A stretch of DNA of 64,000 nucleotides from Cristatella mucedo (Eukaryota > Bryozoa > Phylactolaemata > Cristatellidae): positions 926,501-990,500 of the forward strand of contig WPIO01000005.1 in assembly GCA_009760855.2 (NCBI GenBank). The letters run 5' to 3'. The position numbers and the translations under genes are program-made. Each line of letters opens with the position of its first letter. The first letter of the stretch is position 1. This document shows positions 61,776-64,000 of the stretch, piece by piece. The notes beneath the pieces are model-generated. The model saw only the letters and a program-made list of their open reading frames with translations. It ran no database searches and had not been told where the DNA came from.

Positions 61776-64000
61776 GCTACATAGGATACCGGCAGCCGAG
61801 CTTGGATAGACGGACTGACCTTCAACTTTGTCGGCAGCCACAGACGGCTGCCTTCTCCCAGCACGCACTAGTGGTCTCTTGCCGGCAGGTGCTGTTTCTG
61901 TTGCCACCGGCATGGACGGTGACGCGACGGCCGGGCGAGCAGGGCGGCGATGCACCGAGCCGTCATCACTCGAGTCCGCTCGGACCGCAGCAGCAGCAGT
62001 AGCTGCAGTGGTTCCACAAGCCTCACTGCCATCGCCACTGCGGCAGCTTCTATTTTCCTGTCGCTTAGCAGCACCAGCCGGTCTGGAAGAAGCGGCTGGG
62101 CAGCCGGACTGAGCCGCCCTGCTGACTTTCTTTACATCGCTGCCACTGGCCGTTGCTGAGGTGGCTGCTGTCTCTGCCGCCGGCGTGGCCAAGTGGCTGC
62201 CAGCAGCAACGGCTTTCAGCCGGCGGCGGCCGCGGACTGGCCGGCCACCAGCTGCAGCACGCTCTGCGCCCAGGTTCTGCACCGCTACTGCTGCTGCTGC
62301 TGCTGCCGCTGCAGCAAAGTCGGCCGCTTTGCTCGACTCGGCATCTGCTTCAGGCGGCTTGCCCATAGCCAGAGCTGCATCATAGTCCGAGGCACTATGA
62401 GTGCCCTTGGGTAATGGGGCCGAGGCCGAGCCAGCAGCCCTTCGCCGCCCTCTGACCCCGGTTGCCTTGCTGGGGTCGCCAGGTGCAGCGGCTGCTATCG
62501 TTGAGGTGGTGGTGGTTTCGGCGCCTTCGCAGGGACCTTCGCCGTGGTCCACGGTCACAGGCATGCTGGCCGGTGCCCTGCCGCCTCGGCGGCCTGCAGC
62601 AGCACGGCCTGGTTTGCCGACGGCTGCGAGATCTGGCGTTCCGACAGCACCTCCTGCCGATGCAGAGTGCCTGAACGCAGCAGCTTTCGGCGCCTGCACA
62701 GCAGCCTGTGCGTCAGGTGCTGCAACGATCGAGTCTCCGCCATTGCTATCGCTGCCATCCTTCCCTTCATCAGCCGTAGCCTCTAGTGCTCCGACGGCGG
62801 GGCTGGAGCTCAGTGGCCGCTTGGCAGCACGAGCACCATTAGCTCTGCTGCTACTGCTGCTACTGCTGCTTCTGCGCTTACCTGCACCGCGCTTGTCAGC
62901 AGCAGCAAGAGCTGGAGCGGAGTCAGCAGCAGAATCGGCGGCAGCAGCAGCGCTGCTACACCGGGAGCCACTAGTGCCAGCAATGCGGCCGAGCCCGCTT
63001 GCTGTCGCATCGCTACGCCTGCTGCTTCGAGCTGCTGCACATTGCTCTGCTGCTGCAACCCCAGAAGAATCCCGGGCGTCAGCGTCGGCAGCCGTCACGC
63101 TCTGCTTGCCCCTCGAACATCTTTTCGCTCGATCCCCGGTGGCCGACGATCCAGAGCTGCCGGCGGAGGCACTGGGCAGCCCAGGCACCTCCAATACCAC
63201 TGCAGTGGCTCGGACGCCACGGGCGTCGGTGGCTTCGGCAGCAGCTGCTGCAGCATAGCAAACCAAAAGCAGCCCGACTTTAGCGGGCAAGGCAACACGA
63301 CGAGCCGGCACTGTGCTCGAGAAGGCTGACAGGACCGGTTGGCGCTTGCAGCCGAAGAGGAAGCTCGACGCATGAGACCTGAGCCTTCGACCGTCAAGGT
63401 CAGAGACCCTTACCCCTGCCTGCTCGCCGGCGGCGCAGAGTAGGCAGCTCTTGACTGGTGGCCGGAGCCAATGCAGCTTCGCCTTCGTGCACCAGAGGTG
63501 GGCGTGGTGCGCTGCGCTGCTCCTCCAGCGAGCTGTTCCTGCCACCAGACGCTGGCGTCGGCAAGAGGGGAGACGATGCCAGGTCGTTGGCAGCCATCAC
63601 CGCCGTCACAGCACGGCTGCCGAGGTCACTGCTTTCGGCAGCGTCGTCTTCGACGTACGGCAGTGTGTCGACGTCGGCAGCTCTATCGAGGGCCACGGCG
63701 TTTTCGGCACGACCGCTAACATCGGCAGGCAGAGCAGAGCAGCCAGCTGCCCCTAGTGGCAGCGAAGCTGCGATCCGGTCGTCGTCGTCGCCGCCGCCAT
63801 CTTCGCTTTCGTCGTCGTCGTCTTCGTTACGTCCTTCCAGCGAGCTGGAGGCCACGTAGTCGCCCTCCGCGGCAGCAGGGCTACCAGCCGATGGCAGCTG
63901 TGACAGTGGGCATCGGCGGCTGGCACTGCGGCTTCTCTTTGCGGCCGAGCCAGGGGGCGGCAGCGGAATGTGGCTCCTCCGTTTCCGACTGCCAGCTCGG
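52405..64000 (-). CDS. MDC1/PTIP-like protein with C-terminal tandem BRCT, 5' end beyond window
   Basis: The exons on the minus strand are (64000)-63414, 63247-61820, 61547-61351, 58175-58071, 57960-57792, 56072-55917 and 52619-52405, all GT-AG and phase-consistent, giving about 950 visible residues. The C-terminus is a BRCT pair at the extreme end of the protein. The linker (FSLPESLERAR, YKVYATKSVKPPPEQIK) and final EFLLTGVL match MDC1, with PTIP (PAXIP1) next closest. In animals such pairs bind phosphorylated histone H2A/H2AX tails at DNA breaks in the nucleus (family knowledge). The N-terminal part is low-complexity with nuclear-localisation-like clusters, as expected for MDC1. An FHA domain, if present, would lie right of the window. 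I favour MDC1-like over PTIP because of the PPP-x-Q linker and the single BRCT pair, with moderate certainty. Confidence 0.85.
52620..53949. other. last intron of the MDC1-like gene (left part)
   Basis: No element is recognised; a GGTGGGTGGGGCAGGGG-type G-rich stretch lies near 53632-53655. Confidence 0.4.
53950..54030 (+). mobile_element. tRNA-like element (SINE head or tRNA pseudogene)
   Basis: TTAGCTCAGGGGGCGAGGCA at 53959 is a good A box (TRGCTCAGNGG) and GTTCGAGAGTCC at 54005-54016 a near-B box, 35 bases apart as in Pol III promoters. The acceptor stem does not pair convincingly, so it is not called as a functional tRNA. Confidence 0.6.
54080..54954. other. intronic stretch
   Basis: A LINE/SINE-like tail occurs at 54650-54700 (GGAGATAGAGATTAACTACT then CTTAGGGCACTATACAAAA). 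Nothing else is recognised. Confidence 0.45.
54955..55525 (-). mobile_element. LINE-A 3' fragment in last intron
   Basis: A short ATT tail (54957-54967), stem-loop, then on the minus strand SPLLADLHWLPVKQHVDFKV, LAPACLSDLLPHQAKHHTT and SFGDRAFSLYASQAWNSLP. The 5' break is at about 55525. Confidence 0.9.
55917..56072 (-). CDS. exon: BRCT1-BRCT2 linker
   Basis: The acceptor is CTTTTGCTTTGCAG (phase 1) and the donor GTGCGT (phase 1). The translation is ATQFLLRDKAKENVYGFSLP, ESLERARSAPLLKDYKVYAT, KSVKPPPEQIK. The F-S-L-x-E-S-L-x-R-A-R helix and Y-K-V-Y-x-T strand form the inter-BRCT linker and first strand of BRCT2 in MDC1/PTIP-type pairs. Confidence 0.93.
56285..57752 (+). mobile_element. LINE-A copy, RT fingers to 3' end, with internal deletion
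   Basis: The plus strand has MVDQLNSYLETSNLASKFQS, GFRANHSTESALLRVYNDL, LPDLSAAFDTIDHKVLLERL (motif A), [28 protein letters not shown]-like, LVQNSAARLVCRE-like, FRLLSLTFRSLHSLAPAY, 3' UTR, stem-loop and (ATT)n (57726-57751). Motifs B and C are deleted or scrambled at 56590-56700. This is the longest LINE-A here. Confidence 0.93.
57792..57960 (-). CDS. exon: main part of first BRCT repeat
   Basis: The acceptor is CTCTTTCGTCCAG (phase 0) and the donor GTACTA (phase 1). The translation is IIKRLGGSLVDSVSQCTHLV, TDEVRRTLKFLCCVTRGIPI, VTPQWLAESNKASSFL. L-G-G, T-H-L-V-T, R-R-T-x-K-F and G-I-P-I-V-x-x-x-W-L are BRCT hallmarks. The Thr of THLVT and Lys of TLKF correspond to phosphate-contacting positions in BRCT pairs (inference from family). 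Confidence 0.95.
58071..58175 (-). CDS. exon: start of first BRCT repeat
   Basis: The acceptor is GGTTATTTGTAG and the donor GTGGTA (or GTACAC three bases later); both borders are phase 0. The translation is ALSAESPLSAQSALTLRISK, PKIMFTGISDCDYQE. K-I-M-F-T-G is the first BRCT strand, including the Thr-Gly step at the phosphate pocket. The next intron is about 110 bases. Confidence 0.85.
58500..58615 (+). mobile_element. LINE-A 3' tail
   Basis: GGAGTGCCTGGGGAGAGATC, GAGTTCTCTGAGGGCAAATT, ATCACATGCATTATTATTTTTATTATTG-type end on the plus strand. Confidence 0.85.
58735..59030 (+). mobile_element. LINE-A-like 3' fragment
   Basis: GCATGCTCCCAAAGCCTTGA, GCTTATGCATGCTGAACAGT words and a tail with GGCAGAGATTCGGTTACCCT and ACACTATACAAATG. 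Degraded. Confidence 0.7.
59370..60095 (+). mobile_element. LINE-B 3' fragment
   Basis: The plus strand matches the 44-45 kb copy: TCTGTCTCGGCTTGATTATT, then VLALTHKARHGMAPSYLAEL, LDNKLAV-like and SFCSAGPRQ. The end is ACGTAACACCTACATAGTCT then TGTGGAGTTACAAATAG. Several frameshifts. Confidence 0.88.
60585..60650. repeat. 17-bp tandem repeat, about 3.5 copies
   Basis: The unit ACCACATGCACAACTAA is repeated head to tail. Confidence 0.92.
61035..61168 (-). mobile_element. SINE-B copy
   Basis: Minus strand: GGGCTCGAACG-type B box remnant (61137-61145 on plus CGGGCTCGAACGC), GCAGTGGGCGATCC, AAGGCTCTTCTCCC and tail AGTGAGGCTGCTGAATCAG. Confidence 0.75.
61351..61547 (-). CDS. exon: charged linker upstream of BRCTs
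   Basis: The acceptor lies in ATTATTATTGAAG (phase 1) and the donor is GTCAGG (phase 0). The translation is AEEPERSSLPSAVKVES, then PASKAGPPSTPENGEEEKEK, LSRRLNKSHAKQAAAAAE: Pro/Ser/Ala-rich then a charged helix-like segment. An alternative phase-1 acceptor (GTCAAAG) about 40 bases inside would shorten it. Confidence 0.75.
61551..61680 (-). mobile_element. LINE-A 3' tail inside the intron
   Basis: TTTGCAGCAAATGTAAAGCG, CCTGGAGAGAGATTGAGTTC, TCTGAGGGCACATTATCAAG, then (ATT)n on the minus strand. Same orientation as the gene. Confidence 0.9.
61681..61775. repeat. (TA)n-(TG/CA)n compound microsatellite
   Basis: About 25 TA units with an interruption, then about 13 CA units on the plus strand. 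Confidence 0.95.
61820..63247 (-). CDS. large low-complexity exon of the MDC1-like gene
   Basis: It starts after TTTGGTTTGCTATGCTGCAG (phase 1; a second CAG three bases on is equivalent) and ends at GTCAGT (phase 1). About 475 codons are Ala/Ser/Gly/Arg-rich. Poly-Ala stretches (DFAAAAAAAAAVAV), a Ser run (KRRSSSSSSSSRAN) and several R-G-R-R or G-R-R-G clusters (VRGRRRAAG, PVRGRRRLK) resemble AT-hook-like or basic DNA/nucleosome-contact segments. No folded domain is visible. Length and disorder suit the middle of an MDC1-like scaffold. GCN repeats make it slippage-prone. Confidence 0.82.
63414..64000 (-). CDS. upstream exon of the MDC1-like gene, running off the edge
   Basis: The frame is open from the window edge to a GTAAGG donor (phase 1), in the same frame phase as the next exon. 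It opens with AGSRKRRSHIPLPPPGSAAK then RSRSASRR (bipartite nuclear-localisation-like). It continues with an acidic patch, NEDDDDESEDGGGDDDDR, then a mixed Ser/Asp-rich stretch (VDTLPYVEDDAAESSDLGS) with casein-kinase-2-type acidic serines, and ends TLRRRRAGR. Confidence 0.78.

Larger units (their letters stand above)
61548..61819 (-). other. intron made of LINE-A 3' tail plus microsatellites
   Basis: On the transcribed strand the GTCAGT donor is followed by (TG)n, (TA)n (61681-61775 in all), then the LINE-A 3' UTR with stem-loop and (ATT)n (61551-61680), ending three bases before the acceptor AG. Confidence 0.75.

Noticed and set aside
62401-63258. 285-codon plus-strand frame
   Set aside because: Antisense shadow of the low-complexity MDC1-like exon.

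Overview
The window looks like nuclear DNA from an invertebrate animal. It has short GT-AG bounded exons separated by introns of 0.1-4 kb. It is rich in simple repeats, LINE fragments and tRNA-derived SINEs, and it encodes metazoan-type extracellular and DNA-damage proteins. The domain set (VWD, C8, EGF, NIDO, AMOP, tandem BRCT) fits any early-branching or other invertebrate metazoan such as a sponge, cnidarian or lophotrochozoan. The sequence alone does not let me choose. No bacterial operons, CRISPR arrays or rRNA genes are seen.

Region 1 (about 0.5-25.1 kb, minus strand) is one large gene of which I could chain 15 exons (about 3.52 kb of coding sequence, about 1,170 residues). Intron phase matches at every junction, but both ends lie outside what I can see. 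From N to C terminus it reads VWD, C8, a TIL/TILa-like cysteine block plus EGF, an ephrin-receptor-like (GCC2/GCC3) module, NIDO, AMOP, a second VWD and the cysteine segment that follows VWD in MUC4/SUSD2-like proteins. It therefore joins a von Willebrand/zonadhesin-type half to a MUC4/SUSD2-type half in a predicted secreted or membrane-tethered adhesive protein. Its introns hold LINE and SINE copies and several tandem repeats, including a 27-bp minisatellite.

Region 2 (about 25.2-52.4 kb) has no gene I can support. It holds at least three LINE families (A, B, C), two SINE types, a probable MITE with subterminal repeats (43.36-44.12 kb), long CT tracts, two perfect hairpins near 38 kb, and CpG-rich blocks (29.4-30.6, 31.4-34.35 and 41.6-43.0 kb) that may be promoter or first-exon regions.

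Region 3 (52.4-64 kb, minus strand, running off the right edge) is an MDC1/PTIP-like gene. Seven exons encode a basic, acidic and Ala/Ser-rich N-terminal part, then two C-terminal BRCT repeats ending in a stop codon. One of its introns consists almost entirely of a LINE 3' tail and microsatellites, and the LINE tail supplies the apparent splice acceptor.

A cross-cutting signal is that LINE families A and C and the tRNA-derived SINE-A carry the same kind of 3' terminal stem-loop (GCGCC ... AGAGATT.AGTTCTCT ... GGGCGC). This suggests that the SINE uses the LINE reverse transcriptase by mimicking its 3' end.
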